From NCBI GenBank assembly GCA_963710175.1, contig CAVPZC010000001.1, positions 1,488,001 through 1,552,000 of the forward strand: 64,000 nucleotides of DNA, written 5' to 3'. Origin of the DNA: Phormidesmis sp963710175 (GTDB taxonomy: Bacteria; Cyanobacteriota; Cyanobacteriia; Phormidesmidales; Phormidesmidaceae). This document shows, one piece after another, positions 16,611 to 24,976 of the stretch. Under the pieces are notes generated by a model that did no database searches, was not told the origin of the DNA, and worked only from the letters and a program-made list of their open reading frames with translations. The translations under genes were made by a program, and so were the position numbers. Within the stretch, counting starts at the first letter, position 1; each line of letters begins with the position of its first letter.

Positions 16611-17234
16611 TTAATTTGAGTAGAGCACTATCGAGTCTTCTGGCTTAATGACAACGACAAAAGATGCAGTCGTGTTACCCACGAGAACGCCTGCCGCAGC
16701 GCCACCAGCTACTTCCCACAGGTTGGGGCGACCGAGCACTTCACCTAGCACATACCCGCCAGCTGCGCCAATGGCAGCGTCCGTGAGAATAGCGCCGGTC
16801 GAGGTCTGGCGGGGGTCTTTGCGATCGCGAATCAAATCCGAAGCCGCGTTGATCTGGTAGATGCGGTCGGCTACTTCTACCGAATTGGCCATATACACCA
16901 GCCCGCCTTCTGCTGGCTCAAATCGACCGCGAATAATCGTGCCTACCGGCAGGCGCTGATTGCCAATCGACGCAGCAGTCCGCAGCACCAAATCGTAATC
17001 GTACGTCTTGTTTCTATTCAGATAGAGGGTTTCTTCTTGCTCTAGGGTTGCTCTCAGCGTCACATCTGCCTGGCTCAGCTCAGCAGGTGTACCGGGCGCA
17101 CGCTGTGAAGAAAAAACCTGAGCAGCGGCTGTTGTTGCCAGCGGGCCAAAACCAACTAGCGCTAACGCCGTCAGCCCGCTAAAAGCTCCGCCCCAAAACC
17201 GACCAAAAGCTCCATTAAAAGCTAAAGATTTCAT
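16611..17234 (-). CDS. Secreted conserved hypothetical with glycine-zipper segment
   Basis: A 207-residue protein with a signal peptide (hydrophobic core about 15-37, probable AAAQ cleavage site). The mature part has a beta-rich region (YDYDLVLRTAASIGNQRLPV, then IIRGRFEPAEGGLVYMANSV), a short IRDRKDPRQTS segment, and a glycine-rich pair (AAIGAAGGYVLGEVLG and VAGGAAAGVLVGNTT) like the glycine zippers of envelope-associated proteins. It ends in a beta strand carrying PEDSIVLYS. An envelope location is likely. I know similar cyanobacterial hypothetical proteins in outline but no function. Confidence 0.7.
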   Translation of the reverse strand: MKSLAFNGAFGRFWGGAFSGLTALALVGFGPLATTAAAQVFSSQRAPGTPAELSQADVTLRATLEQEETLYLNRNKTYDYDLVLRTAASIGNQRLPVGTIIRGRFEPAEGGLVYMANSVEVADRIYQINAASDLIRDRKDPRQTSTGAILTDAAIGAAGGYVLGEVLGRPNLWEVAGGAAAGVLVGNTTASFVVVIKPEDSIVLYSN

Positions 17235-17425
17235 CGCAACTTTCCTCAGAAAAAACGTTTTAGCACATCGCGTTTAATGACTGAAGATTGCCCAAATGTG
17301 AGCCTATAACCGTATCAGCTGCCGACCGCTCAACGGCTGACTAAGCTCACTGCCTGCTCTCAATATAGCCTGCGTAAGTAGAGTGTGTAACTAGCGCTGC
17401 CGATAAATCTCTAGAAAGTAGGATC

Positions 17426-18100
17426 CTACTGGATCAGGCTATTCAAAGCAGCGCTCACAGTGTCCAATAGATCTGGCCGTACGCCAGCAACAATGCCACC
17501 GGCAAAGCCAAACAGATGGCCCTCCCAAGAAATGGTGGTCTCGCTAGAGCTGGGCAGCATGGCCCACAGCTGATTGCCGTACAGTAAAAAAACCACCAGG
17601 GCAAACCCTATGGTCAGTAAGGTGGCCTCTGCATAGCCGCTGGTCAGTAAAAAGCCGATATAGCCAAAAATTAGCCCGCTGGCTCCTAGGTGAATCGCGT
17701 CGCGGCCAAAAAGCCAGGTGCCCAAACCGCCGATGAGCAAAATAGTCACCGTCACAGCGTAAAAGTCGCCTTGTCCTTGAAGCTTGCCCTGAAGCAAAAC
17801 CAGCCAGCCCAGCACCAGAAAAGGAATAGTATTGGCCAGCAGATGGCCCAAACTTCGGTGAAACAGCGGCGAAAAGGCAACACCCAGTAGGCCAATCAGC
17901 TGGCGTGGACGAATGCCAAATAGCCGCCCTAACCCGTTGCCTATCGCCAGATTCACCAGGCTGGCCATCCAGGTCAAAATGATACTGTCGCGCAGCACCT
18001 CAGCCCCGACTCGCCAGTCGGGATTGGTGGTGTACAGCGAAAGGATAATGCCCCCCAAAATCAGGCTGAGTATGAGAAATTGTGGCCGGTCATCAAACAC
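17426..18100 (-). CDS. Rhomboid family intramembrane serine protease
   Basis: A 224-residue polytopic membrane protein with about six helices. The rhomboid catalytic serine is in GASGLIFG (about residues 139-146) and the catalytic histidine in SWEGHLFGFAGG in the last helix. The L1-type region HRSLGHLLANTIPFLVLG supplies the conserved His and Asn of the oxyanion hole. Rhomboids cleave substrates within the membrane; substrates in cyanobacteria are largely unknown. All catalytic residues are present, so it is probably active. It is followed on plus by the pentapeptide protein, divergently. Confidence 0.9.
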   Translation of the reverse strand: MFDDRPQFLILSLILGGIILSLYTTNPDWRVGAEVLRDSIILTWMASLVNLAIGNGLGRLFGIRPRQLIGLLGVAFSPLFHRSLGHLLANTIPFLVLGWLVLLQGKLQGQGDFYAVTVTILLIGGLGTWLFGRDAIHLGASGLIFGYIGFLLTSGYAEATLLTIGFALVVFLLYGNQLWAMLPSSSETTISWEGHLFGFAGGIVAGVRPDLLDTVSAALNSLIQ

Positions 18101-18350
18101 GCTGAAACCTTATCTCCGCAGTTAGGGACACAGTTGGGTAGAACGGTCGGGTGCGGCGTCGTAGGGGTTACATTGGCGATCGCACCTGATCATCGCTGCT
18201 TCCATACGCTAAAGGGCATCATACCGGGCAAATGGCGCAGGTTGATCCCGGCGGCACGAAGCGATCGCAACATCTACATCTCTAGCCAGCATGGGGGGCC
18301 AGTATGGGACAATGTAGACCGTTATCTGTGGCAATCGGGTTAAGAACAGC

Positions 18351-18923
18351 ATGAAAATTAAAGGGTTCGCTTCACTTTTACTGACTGTTAGCATCGCGCT
18401 GATCGGTCTGCTGAGCTTTGCCGCGCCAGGCTGGGCCTACATTGAAGAAGACGTTGAAATGCTGATGATGGATAATTCCTGCCCGGTGTGCATTCTCAAC
18501 GACGCCGACCTCAGCAACGCTCAGCTGCACCGCGCTAACTTGAAAATAGCGTCTTTAACAGGCGCCAACCTCAGCGGCGCTGACCTGACAAATACTAACC
18601 TGATGCTCTCCGAACTCAGCGGCGCCAACCTCCGCGGCGCAGACCTCAGTGGCGCGGAACTGAACGGGGCGCAGATGCAAAATATCGATCTATCTGGGGC
18701 CAACCTGACAGGCACCATTCTCACTCAGGCCAATATGAACGAGGCCAACTTAAAAAATGCCACGCTGGTCAACGCCGAACTCACCGCTGCTATTATCGGC
18801 ATTGCCGATCTCAGCGGCGCTGATCTGACCGGGGCCAATCTACGCGGGGTCAACCGCAGCCGGGCGGTTTTGTGCCACACCATCATGCCCGATGGCGCTG
18901 AGGAAAATCGCGACTGTCAGTGA
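18351..18923 (+). CDS. Secreted pentapeptide-repeat protein
   Basis: A 190-residue protein with a signal peptide (hydrophobic about 4-26, cleavage near APGWA). The mature part carries consecutive A(D/N)LXX pentapeptides (ADLSN, ANLSG, ADLTN, ANLRG, ADLSG, ANLTG and so on), which fold as a right-handed quadrilateral beta-helix. A Cys pair (NSCPVCILND) precedes the repeats and a further Cys pair lies at the C-terminus (VLCHT and RDCQ). The export signal suggests a thylakoid lumen or periplasmic location, as known for other cyanobacterial pentapeptide proteins. Function unknown. Confidence 0.85.
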   Translation: MKIKGFASLLLTVSIALIGLLSFAAPGWAYIEEDVEMLMMDNSCPVCILNDADLSNAQLHRANLKIASLTGANLSGADLTNTNLMLSELSGANLRGADLSGAELNGAQMQNIDLSGANLTGTILTQANMNEANLKNATLVNAELTAAIIGIADLSGADLTGANLRGVNRSRAVLCHTIMPDGAEENRDCQ

Positions 18924-18943
18924 ACCTGGCGATCAATCTGAGC

Positions 18944-18994
18944 CGATTGACAGATTGGGCCGACTGGCAGATTGGGCCGACTGGCAGATTGGGC
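18944..18994 (+). repeat. Three tandem 17-bp repeats
   Basis: The units are CGATTGACAGATTGGGC (18944-18960), CGACTGGCAGATTGGGC (18961-18977) and an identical CGACTGGCAGATTGGGC (18978-18994), followed by a degenerate CAACTGGTAG. They lie just after the pentapeptide gene stop, in the space before the P450 gene. A minisatellite or a reiterated binding site are both possible. Confidence 0.8.
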
Positions 18995-19089
18995 CAACTG
19001 GTAGAGGAGCCTCCAGAAATAGAATATATACGTCAAGATAGTTAAGGAGCCCGCAATCAGCAGCCCATAGTCGTTCACATCGCAATCAG

Positions 19090-20496
19090 ATGCTCAAATC
19101 AGGTGTCGTTAGCCATCCTCAAGAGAATGCTCAAAAGCCTATCAGCATAGCGCCAATCGATAAGCCAAAAGGACCGAGCGCTCTACGACGACTGGAGTGG
19201 ATTTTAGACCCGGTCAGCTATTTGGAGAGAACCAAGTCGCACGCGCCTGATTTCTTTACAGAAGATTCGCTGGGGTTTGGGGTGGGGCCAGTGGTGATTA
19301 CCAGCCATCCTGAAGCAATGCAGTACATTTTGACCCGCGATCGCAAAACCTTCAATGCGCCGGGCGAATTCAACCGCATCCTAGAGCCGCTGATTGGCGG
19401 GGCCTCGGTGATTATGCTTGACGGCGATCGCCACAGAGAAAGGCGGCAGCTGATCACCCCTGCTTTTCACGGTGAGCGGCTAGAGCTATACGGCCAGCTA
19501 ATCTGCGATCTGACGGCTGCCCTAGTGAACGATTTGCAGCCCAGCGAAGCGTTTTCTGCCCGCACGCTGACCCAGCAGGTCTCCTTGCAAACCATTTTCA
19601 AGGTGGTATTTGGCCTGAGCGATGGTCCTCGCGCCCAAGAGATTATGTCAGTGCTGACCCAAACGATTGATCGCTTTGGCTCGCCGATGTCAGCGCTGAT
19701 GCTGTTTTTCAGTGGGCTGCAAAAAGACTGGGGCCCTTGGAGCCCCTGGGGTGGGTTTGTCAAACTGCGGCAGCGGCTCGATACCTTGCTGTACGCCGAG
19801 ATTCGCGATCGCCAATCCAACTTCGATCCAACCCGCACCGACATTCTCTCCATGCTGATGGCCGCCCGCACCGAAACCGGCGAAGCGCTCTCAGCAGAAG
19901 AGCTGCGCGACGAGCTGATGGCCCTGCTCATGGCCGGACACGAGACGACCGCGACGGCGATCTCCTGGGCCATGTACTGGATTCACAAAGAGTCACCAGT
20001 CAAAGACAAGCTGCTCGCCGAGCTAGACGGGCTGGGGCCAGAAGCTTCGCCGACTGCCATCGCTCAGCTGCCCTATCTGAGCGCGCTGTGCAAAGAAACG
20101 CTGCGGCGATCGCCGGTTGCCATGTTTACCTTTCCCCGCGTGGCTCAAGCGCCCGTAGAGCTGATGGGCCATACGTTCGCGCCTGGCACTACGCTTTTGG
20201 GCTGCATTTTCCTAACTCACCAAAGAGAAGATCTCTACCCCGATTCCAAAGCGTTTCGGCCTGAGCGTTTTTTAGAGAAAAAATTCTCGCCCTACGAATT
20301 TATCCCCTTTGGCAACGGTGCGAGACGCTGTGTCGGTGAAGCCCTGGCGCAGTATGAAATGAAGCTATCGGTGGCGACAATGCTCTCTTCCTATCGGTTT
20401 CGCCTTGCTGATGACCGGCCCGAATCCGCTAGACGACGAGGGGTGACTTTAGCTCCAGCCAGAGGCGTGCCAATGGTGTTTGAAGGAAATAGGTGA
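19090..20496 (+). CDS. Cytochrome P450, CYP110-like
   Basis: A 468-residue P450 with complete signatures. The oxygen-binding I-helix is MAGHETTATA (about 290), the ExxR of the K-helix is KETLRR, and the heme-thiolate loop is FGNGARRCVGEALAQ (Cys near 420). The overall sequence, with IMLDGDRHRERRQLITPAFH, is typical of CYP110, a family almost confined to cyanobacteria whose studied members hydroxylate long-chain fatty acids or terpenes. No ferredoxin or reductase is adjacent. Its stop codon lies 20 bp before the chosen ATG of the YgfZ gene, suggesting co-transcription. Confidence 0.9.
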   Translation: MLKSGVVSHPQENAQKPISIAPIDKPKGPSALRRLEWILDPVSYLERTKSHAPDFFTEDSLGFGVGPVVITSHPEAMQYILTRDRKTFNAPGEFNRILEPLIGGASVIMLDGDRHRERRQLITPAFHGERLELYGQLICDLTAALVNDLQPSEAFSARTLTQQVSLQTIFKVVFGLSDGPRAQEIMSVLTQTIDRFGSPMSALMLFFSGLQKDWGPWSPWGGFVKLRQRLDTLLYAEIRDRQSNFDPTRTDILSMLMAARTETGEALSAEELRDELMALLMAGHETTATAISWAMYWIHKESPVKDKLLAELDGLGPEASPTAIAQLPYLSALCKETLRRSPVAMFTFPRVAQAPVELMGHTFAPGTTLLGCIFLTHQREDLYPDSKAFRPERFLEKKFSPYEFIPFGNGARRCVGEALAQYEMKLSVATMLSSYRFRLADDRPESARRRGVTLAPARGVPMVFEGNR

Positions 20497-20516
20497 GAGG
20501 AAGGGTGAGAGGCACT

Positions 20517-21482
20517 ATGAAGCTAACTGTATTTGACCGTAGCCACTGGGGGCGCATTCGCCTGACGGGGGCCGACCGGGTGCGCTTTTTGCACAATCAA
20601 ACCACCAACAATATTGAGCAGCTGACGGCAGGGCAGGGCTGCTATACCGTTTTTGTCACCTCCACGGGGCGGACGATTGATCTGGCAACGGTGTATGTTT
20701 TGCCTGAGTCGCTGCTGCTGGTGGCCTCACCGGGCATGGCTCAGCCGCTCTACGACTGGATGGATCGCTATATCTTCTTTTCAGACCAGGTTAGTCTGAG
20801 TGATGAGAGCGAGCAGACTTTTATGTTTACGCTGCTTGGCGAGGGGACTGATGAGAGGATGCGATCGCTCGGAGCCGCCGACCTGGTTGGCCAGGCTGAC
20901 TTTAGCCATCAAGCGCTAGGGCAGGCTACAGCAGGAGCGGCAGAGGTGACTGTAGCGGTAGGGAGTGATCTGGCGATCGCTGGCTACACCCTCTGGGGGC
21001 CTAAAGCCCAAGCGCAATCTGTGTGGCAAACGCTGCTCACCGCTGGCGCTAGCCCAGGCACCGCAGAGCAGTGGGAAACGCTGCGCATTCAGCAGGGGCG
21101 ACCGATGCCCGGCCAAGAACTCACCGATGACGACAATCCATTAGAAGCGGGGCTCTGGCAAGGCGTCTCCTTTGAAAAGGGGTGCTACATCGGCCAGGAG
21201 ACTATTGCCCGGCTAAATACCTATCAGGGCGTAAAAAAGCGGCTTTGGGGGCTGACTTTAGCTGCGCCAGCGGCAATCGGCGCGACCATTTTGCACGACG
21301 GCGCAAAAATCGGCAGACTGACCAGCGTTACCGAGACTGAAGCAGGTGTTTTAGGCTTGGCCTATTTGCGTACTAAAGCGGGAGGAGAAGGCCTGAGTGT
21401 ACTGGTAGATGGAATTGCCGGTCAGGCGATCGCCCTCCCTTTTATCAGCCACAGCTACTACACGGCCACCGCATCGTCATAG
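20517..21482 (+). CDS. YgfZ/GcvT-fold folate-binding Fe-S maintenance protein
   Basis: A 321-residue protein. The YgfZ signature KGCYIGQE is at about residue 220, and the GcvT-like N-terminal domain carries RVRFLHNQTTNNIEQLTAGQ. YgfZ proteins bind tetrahydrofolate and help assemble or repair certain Fe-S clusters. I choose ATG 20517, about 7 nt after GAGAGG; an upstream GTG at 20493 overlaps the P450 stop and would add eight residues. Close spacing to the P450 suggests a shared transcript. No defect is visible. Confidence 0.85.
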   Translation: MKLTVFDRSHWGRIRLTGADRVRFLHNQTTNNIEQLTAGQGCYTVFVTSTGRTIDLATVYVLPESLLLVASPGMAQPLYDWMDRYIFFSDQVSLSDESEQTFMFTLLGEGTDERMRSLGAADLVGQADFSHQALGQATAGAAEVTVAVGSDLAIAGYTLWGPKAQAQSVWQTLLTAGASPGTAEQWETLRIQQGRPMPGQELTDDDNPLEAGLWQGVSFEKGCYIGQETIARLNTYQGVKKRLWGLTLAAPAAIGATILHDGAKIGRLTSVTETEAGVLGLAYLRTKAGGEGLSVLVDGIAGQAIALPFISHSYYTATASS

Positions 21483-21536
21483 CAAATTTCAACAGGTCAG
21501 CGGGCATCCTAAATCAGCATTTACCCGTTCGCCACT

Positions 21537-23009
21537 ATGAGAGACAGCGTGCCCGAGCCCGTTCGAATATTGCTTGTAGACGATAGTCGGACAAACCTGG
21601 CCATCCTGTCAGACTATATTCACAATCAGGGATGGTTGACGCTGACTGCTACCAATGGAGAAGCTGCCCTAGAGCAGGCCCAAGCTATCCAACCCGACCT
21701 GATTTTGCTCGATGTCATGCTGCCTGGTATCGATGGCTTTGAAACCTGCCAGCGGCTCAAAGTCAGCGCCGCGACAGCAGATATCCCAGTCATTTTTATG
21801 ACAGCTCTCTCCGATAGTGCCGATAAGGTAAAAGGCTTAAAGCTAGGTGCGGTAGACTACATCACCAAACCCTTTCAGCAAGAAGAAGTCGTTACCCGCA
21901 TTGACGTGCAGCTGCGCCTGTCCCAGATGAACCGTCAGCTAGAGCAGCAAAACGAACTGCTCAACCAGAAAGTAGAAGAACAGACCAAAACAGAAGCGCA
22001 GCTTCAGCTACTTACTCACGAATTGGAAGAGAGAGTGCAGGCACGCACCGCAGAACTCAACAGTGTTTTGGATAATCTTAAACAAACTCAGGTGCATTTG
22101 GTTCAGAGCGAAAAAATGTCTTCTCTCGGCCAAATGACGGCGGGCATTGCCCACGAAATTAACAACCCGATAAATTTTATCTATGGCAACCTGCGGCCCG
22201 CTAAAAGCTACTTTCAAGAATTTATTGATCTGCTAACTCACTATCAAACCTGCTATCCCAGCCCGCCTTCAGAACTACAGGAGCATATAGACAATCTTGA
22301 TATGTCGTTTATGATCAAAGATACTTTCAATCTCTTGCATTCTCTTGAGATAGGCGCGGATCGAATTCGACAGATTGTCCTCTCTCTGCGCAACTTTTCC
22401 CGGCTAGACGAGGCCGATATCAAATCTATTGATATACACGAAGGTATTGATAGCACGCTGCTAATTTTGCATCATAAGCTGCGAGGCGCTGACAGCCAGC
22501 CGATAGAAGTGATCAAGCGCTATAGCGCCACCTTTAAAGTGGAGTGCTATCCCAGCCAGCTCAATCAGGTTTTTATGAACATTTTGGCCAATGCCATTGA
22601 CGCTCTAGAGGAGAGTCGCCTGAGCCAGCCGAAAGACAGCTACAGCATCCCCACGATTGAGATTGATACCGAGCTGACTGCTAGCCATCAGGTGATTATC
22701 CAAATTTCTGACAATGGTCCTGGCATTCCAGAGCCTGTTCTCACTAAGCTATTCGATCCGTTTTTTACTACCAAATCTGTTGGTAAAGGGACAGGTTTGG
22801 GGCTCTCAATTAGCCATCAAATTGTGGTTGAAAAGCACGGTGGCGAAATTCAGTGTCTTTCAGAGCCGGGGAAGGGCACCCGCTTTGTGATCAAAATTCC
22901 ACAGATACAAAGATGCGGACGCCCAGAATCGCCGGTTACAGAGAGACTACTGCTAATGCATCAATCTCAAATAGCATGCCCTCTCCTGCTAGGCGAGGCA
23001 CAGGAATAA
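21537..23009 (+). CDS. Response regulator receiver-histidine kinase hybrid
   Basis: A 490-residue hybrid. The N-terminal receiver domain (about 10-125) has the acidic pair in VDDS, the phosphoacceptor Asp in ILLDVMLPGIDG and the conserved Lys in ITKPF. A coiled coil (about 128-185) leads to the HisKA-type box GIAHEINNPINFI, then N (FMNILANAIDAL), G1 (DNGPGIP), F (FDPFFTTK) and G2 (GTGLGLSI) boxes of the ATPase. No transmembrane segment is present, so it is cytoplasmic. The last about 25 codons overlap ridA on the opposite strand by 74 bp and lie beyond the ATPase domain end (FVIKIP), so the tail is unlikely to be structural. Confidence 0.9.
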   Translation: MRDSVPEPVRILLVDDSRTNLAILSDYIHNQGWLTLTATNGEAALEQAQAIQPDLILLDVMLPGIDGFETCQRLKVSAATADIPVIFMTALSDSADKVKGLKLGAVDYITKPFQQEEVVTRIDVQLRLSQMNRQLEQQNELLNQKVEEQTKTEAQLQLLTHELEERVQARTAELNSVLDNLKQTQVHLVQSEKMSSLGQMTAGIAHEINNPINFIYGNLRPAKSYFQEFIDLLTHYQTCYPSPPSELQEHIDNLDMSFMIKDTFNLLHSLEIGADRIRQIVLSLRNFSRLDEADIKSIDIHEGIDSTLLILHHKLRGADSQPIEVIKRYSATFKVECYPSQLNQVFMNILANAIDALEESRLSQPKDSYSIPTIEIDTELTASHQVIIQISDNGPGIPEPVLTKLFDPFFTTKSVGKGTGLGLSISHQIVVEKHGGEIQCLSEPGKGTRFVIKIPQIQRCGRPESPVTERLLLMHQSQIACPLLLGEAQE

Positions 23010-23343
23010 GCGTGCTGGCGGGCTTGATATCGCTCGGCCACATTGCATTTCGTTCAGCTGAAATGAGGGCTTGCTTGTCGGCATTGTAGTCAACTGAAAG
23101 TACAGTAATCTTCACCACCTGATCCGGCGTTGTATCAGCCGCAGCTAGGGCTGCTCGTAGATGAGAAAAAGCCTGCTTAAGCTGCGCTTCAAAGTCACCC
23201 AGATTGCCCTGTGCATCTCTACCACCTTGGCCCGCAATAAAAACAAGAGTTTTATCAGGAGGAACGATAACGACATGGGTAAACCCGTAGTGAGAAGGAT
23301 TGTCTAACGCAGATGGGTTGATATGTTGGATCTGTTGAGCCAT
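22936..23343 (-). CDS. RidA family protein (reactive intermediate deaminase)
   Basis: A 135-residue RidA/YER057c/UK114 fold protein. Recognisable segments are HVVIVPPDKTLVFIAGQGGR, the LRAALAAADTTPDQVVKITV helix-strand, and PASTLIPVPRLAGEGMLFEI at the C-terminus. Canonical RidA hydrolyses 2-aminoacrylate and related imines. The canonical catalytic Arg lies in an RNCG/RRAA-type motif; here the corresponding part is SERNAMWPSD, so activity is uncertain. Its 3' end overlaps the histidine kinase gene antisense by 74 bp. It is 103 bp from the EamA gene upstream on minus. Confidence 0.8.
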   Translation of the reverse strand: MAQQIQHINPSALDNPSHYGFTHVVIVPPDKTLVFIAGQGGRDAQGNLGDFEAQLKQAFSHLRAALAAADTTPDQVVKITVLSVDYNADKQALISAERNAMWPSDIKPASTLIPVPRLAGEGMLFEIDALAVVSL

Positions 23344-23446
23344 AGCGAATCTTTTTCCTAGAGAGATGTTGTTAATAGTCTTTGAAACACATTAAGAGCC
23401 GAAATTTGAGAGCCGCGATTTGGGTAATAGAGCGATAGCGTTTTGA

Positions 23447-24298
23447 CTACCGCTGCTGCCCGACTAACACGCTAACTAATACGATTACAATTCCAATGAG
23501 CTGAACAGGTGACAGCGTCTCCTGTAAAAAGATATATCCTATCAGGGTGGCTACTACCGGGCTCAGCAGCCCTAGATATGAAACTGCGGTAGCGCCTAGC
23601 TTACCAATGCCTCGGAACCAGAGCGCGTAAGCCAATCCGGTTCCAATCAGACCCAAATAGATAAAGCCCCACAGGTTGGTTTTAGATACCTCAGCAAATG
23701 GCCCCTCGACAAAGAGGGCAACCGGGAGCAAAATTAGCCCGCCTACTGTTAGCTGCCATGCCGTAAAGACAATTAGAGAAACGCGAGGTTGCCACCGCTT
23801 TACCAGTACGGTGCCAAGTCCCATAGCACCCGCACCCGCGATCGCTGCTGTAATGCCAACACCGTCGAGCTGCGCCTCAGGGCCAAGTACCAGCAGCCCA
23901 ACGCCAATGAATCCTGTGATCGCTGCTGCAACAGATATCCAGGTTGGCTTTTTGCTCAATATTAGCCAGGCAAACAGTCCTACCAGCAAGGGCTGAATGG
24001 CTCCCGATGTGGCCGCTACACCGCCCGGCAGACGGTAGGCTGCGACAAACAACAGCGCCTGAAAAACCCCGATATTGAGGCCGCCCAAAATTAAAATACG
24101 CCACCACCAAACGCCTTGAGGCAGCTTTCTCAGGCCGATAGTCAGCATTAGACCGATAGGTAGCGATCGCATTGAAGCGACCAATAGAGGATGACCGGGC
24201 GGCAGAAATTCAGTTGCCACTGCGTAAGTTGTGCCCCAAGAAATAGGGGCCAGGGCTGTTAGGAGAATGTCCGATAGATAGGATGTGGATATCTTCAC
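23447..24298 (-). CDS. DMT superfamily transporter, EamA type
   Basis: A 283-residue membrane protein with ten predicted helices arranged as two EamA repeats (5+5). The first repeat includes ISWGTTYAVATEFLPPGHP and RLPGGVAATSGAIQPLLVG; the second includes IGTGLAYALWFRGIGKLGAT and SPVVATLIGYIFLQETLSP. EamA proteins usually export metabolites such as amino acids or purines. It is divergent from a MarR regulator with palindromic sites between, which suggests regulation by that protein and efflux of its ligand. Confidence 0.85.
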   Translation of the reverse strand: MKISTSYLSDILLTALAPISWGTTYAVATEFLPPGHPLLVASMRSLPIGLMLTIGLRKLPQGVWWWRILILGGLNIGVFQALLFVAAYRLPGGVAATSGAIQPLLVGLFAWLILSKKPTWISVAAAITGFIGVGLLVLGPEAQLDGVGITAAIAGAGAMGLGTVLVKRWQPRVSLIVFTAWQLTVGGLILLPVALFVEGPFAEVSKTNLWGFIYLGLIGTGLAYALWFRGIGKLGATAVSYLGLLSPVVATLIGYIFLQETLSPVQLIGIVIVLVSVLVGQQR

Positions 24299-24300
24299 AC

Positions 24301-24403
24301 TATTATCTCAACGTCAAAATACTTTACGTCAAGATAATAGCGCTTTATCTTGATATTGAGTATCTTAACATCGAGATTTAAATATTTATCTCGATGTTAA
24401 GAT
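24301..24403. promoter_or_regulatory. Palindromic operator cluster between EamA and MarR genes
   Basis: Two dyads lie between the start codons. The first is TATTATCTCAACGT (24301-24314) facing ACGTCAAGATAATA (24326-24339), 12 of 14 positions paired. The second is a perfect 16-bp inverted repeat, ATCTTAACATCGAGAT (24362-24377) and ATCTCGATGTTAAGAT (24388-24403). The shared ATCTYRA core occurs several times and suits a dimeric winged-helix MarR protein controlling both promoters. Confidence 0.6.
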
Positions 24404-24436
24404 TATTCTTAGTAAGGCTTTAAGCAATAGGCTTCA

Positions 24437-24928
24437 ATGGTTTCTGACCCAGTTGACGAAATTTTGGCCCAGTGGCAAAAAGAGCGGCCCGACTTGGACG
24501 TATCGCCGATGGGCGTGATTGGCAGAACGACCCGGCTAGCCAACTACCTCAAGAGAGCAATTGGAGAAACCTTTGCAAAATTTGGTTTGAACCCTGGAGA
24601 ATTCGATGTGCTAGCCACATTGCGTCGCACGGGTTCGCCCTATCAGCTCTCACCTACCGAGCTATTTCGATCAATGATGGTCTCATCTGGGACGATGACG
24701 CATCGTATCGACCGGCTGGAAAAGGCTGACCTTGTAGAGCGTATTCCCGACCCGAGCGATCGCCGAGGTACGTTCATTCAACTGACTGAGAAAGGCTTTG
24801 CCGTGATCGAAAAAGCGGTTGAGGCTCATGTCGAAAATGAGCACCGTATTCTCAGCGTTTTGAAGGAATCTGAGCTTGAGGAACTGACGATATTGCTTCG
24901 TAAGTTGCTAATTTCGTTAGAGGAGTAG
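24437..24928 (+). CDS. MarR family transcriptional regulator
   Basis: A 163-residue protein with the MarR winged-helix fold. Seen are the N-terminal dimerisation helix region, the recognition part LSPTELFRSMMVSSGTMTHR, and the wing DLVERIPDPSDRRGTFIQLT, with the family DRR. MarR proteins are dimeric repressors released by small ligands. It is transcribed divergently from an EamA exporter over a palindrome-rich 138-bp space, a standard regulator-efflux pair. It probably represses both genes. Confidence 0.9.
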   Translation: MVSDPVDEILAQWQKERPDLDVSPMGVIGRTTRLANYLKRAIGETFAKFGLNPGEFDVLATLRRTGSPYQLSPTELFRSMMVSSGTMTHRIDRLEKADLVERIPDPSDRRGTFIQLTEKGFAVIEKAVEAHVENEHRILSVLKESELEELTILLRKLLISLEE

Positions 24929-24976
24929 TTCGGCGGTTTAATGAGTCACACTAGTCTCGGGTCAGAATGCTGCAAC

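Noticed and set aside
18080..18343. 87-codon plus frame upstream of the pentapeptide gene
   Set aside because: Low-complexity, no domain, starts inside the divergent rhomboid gene.
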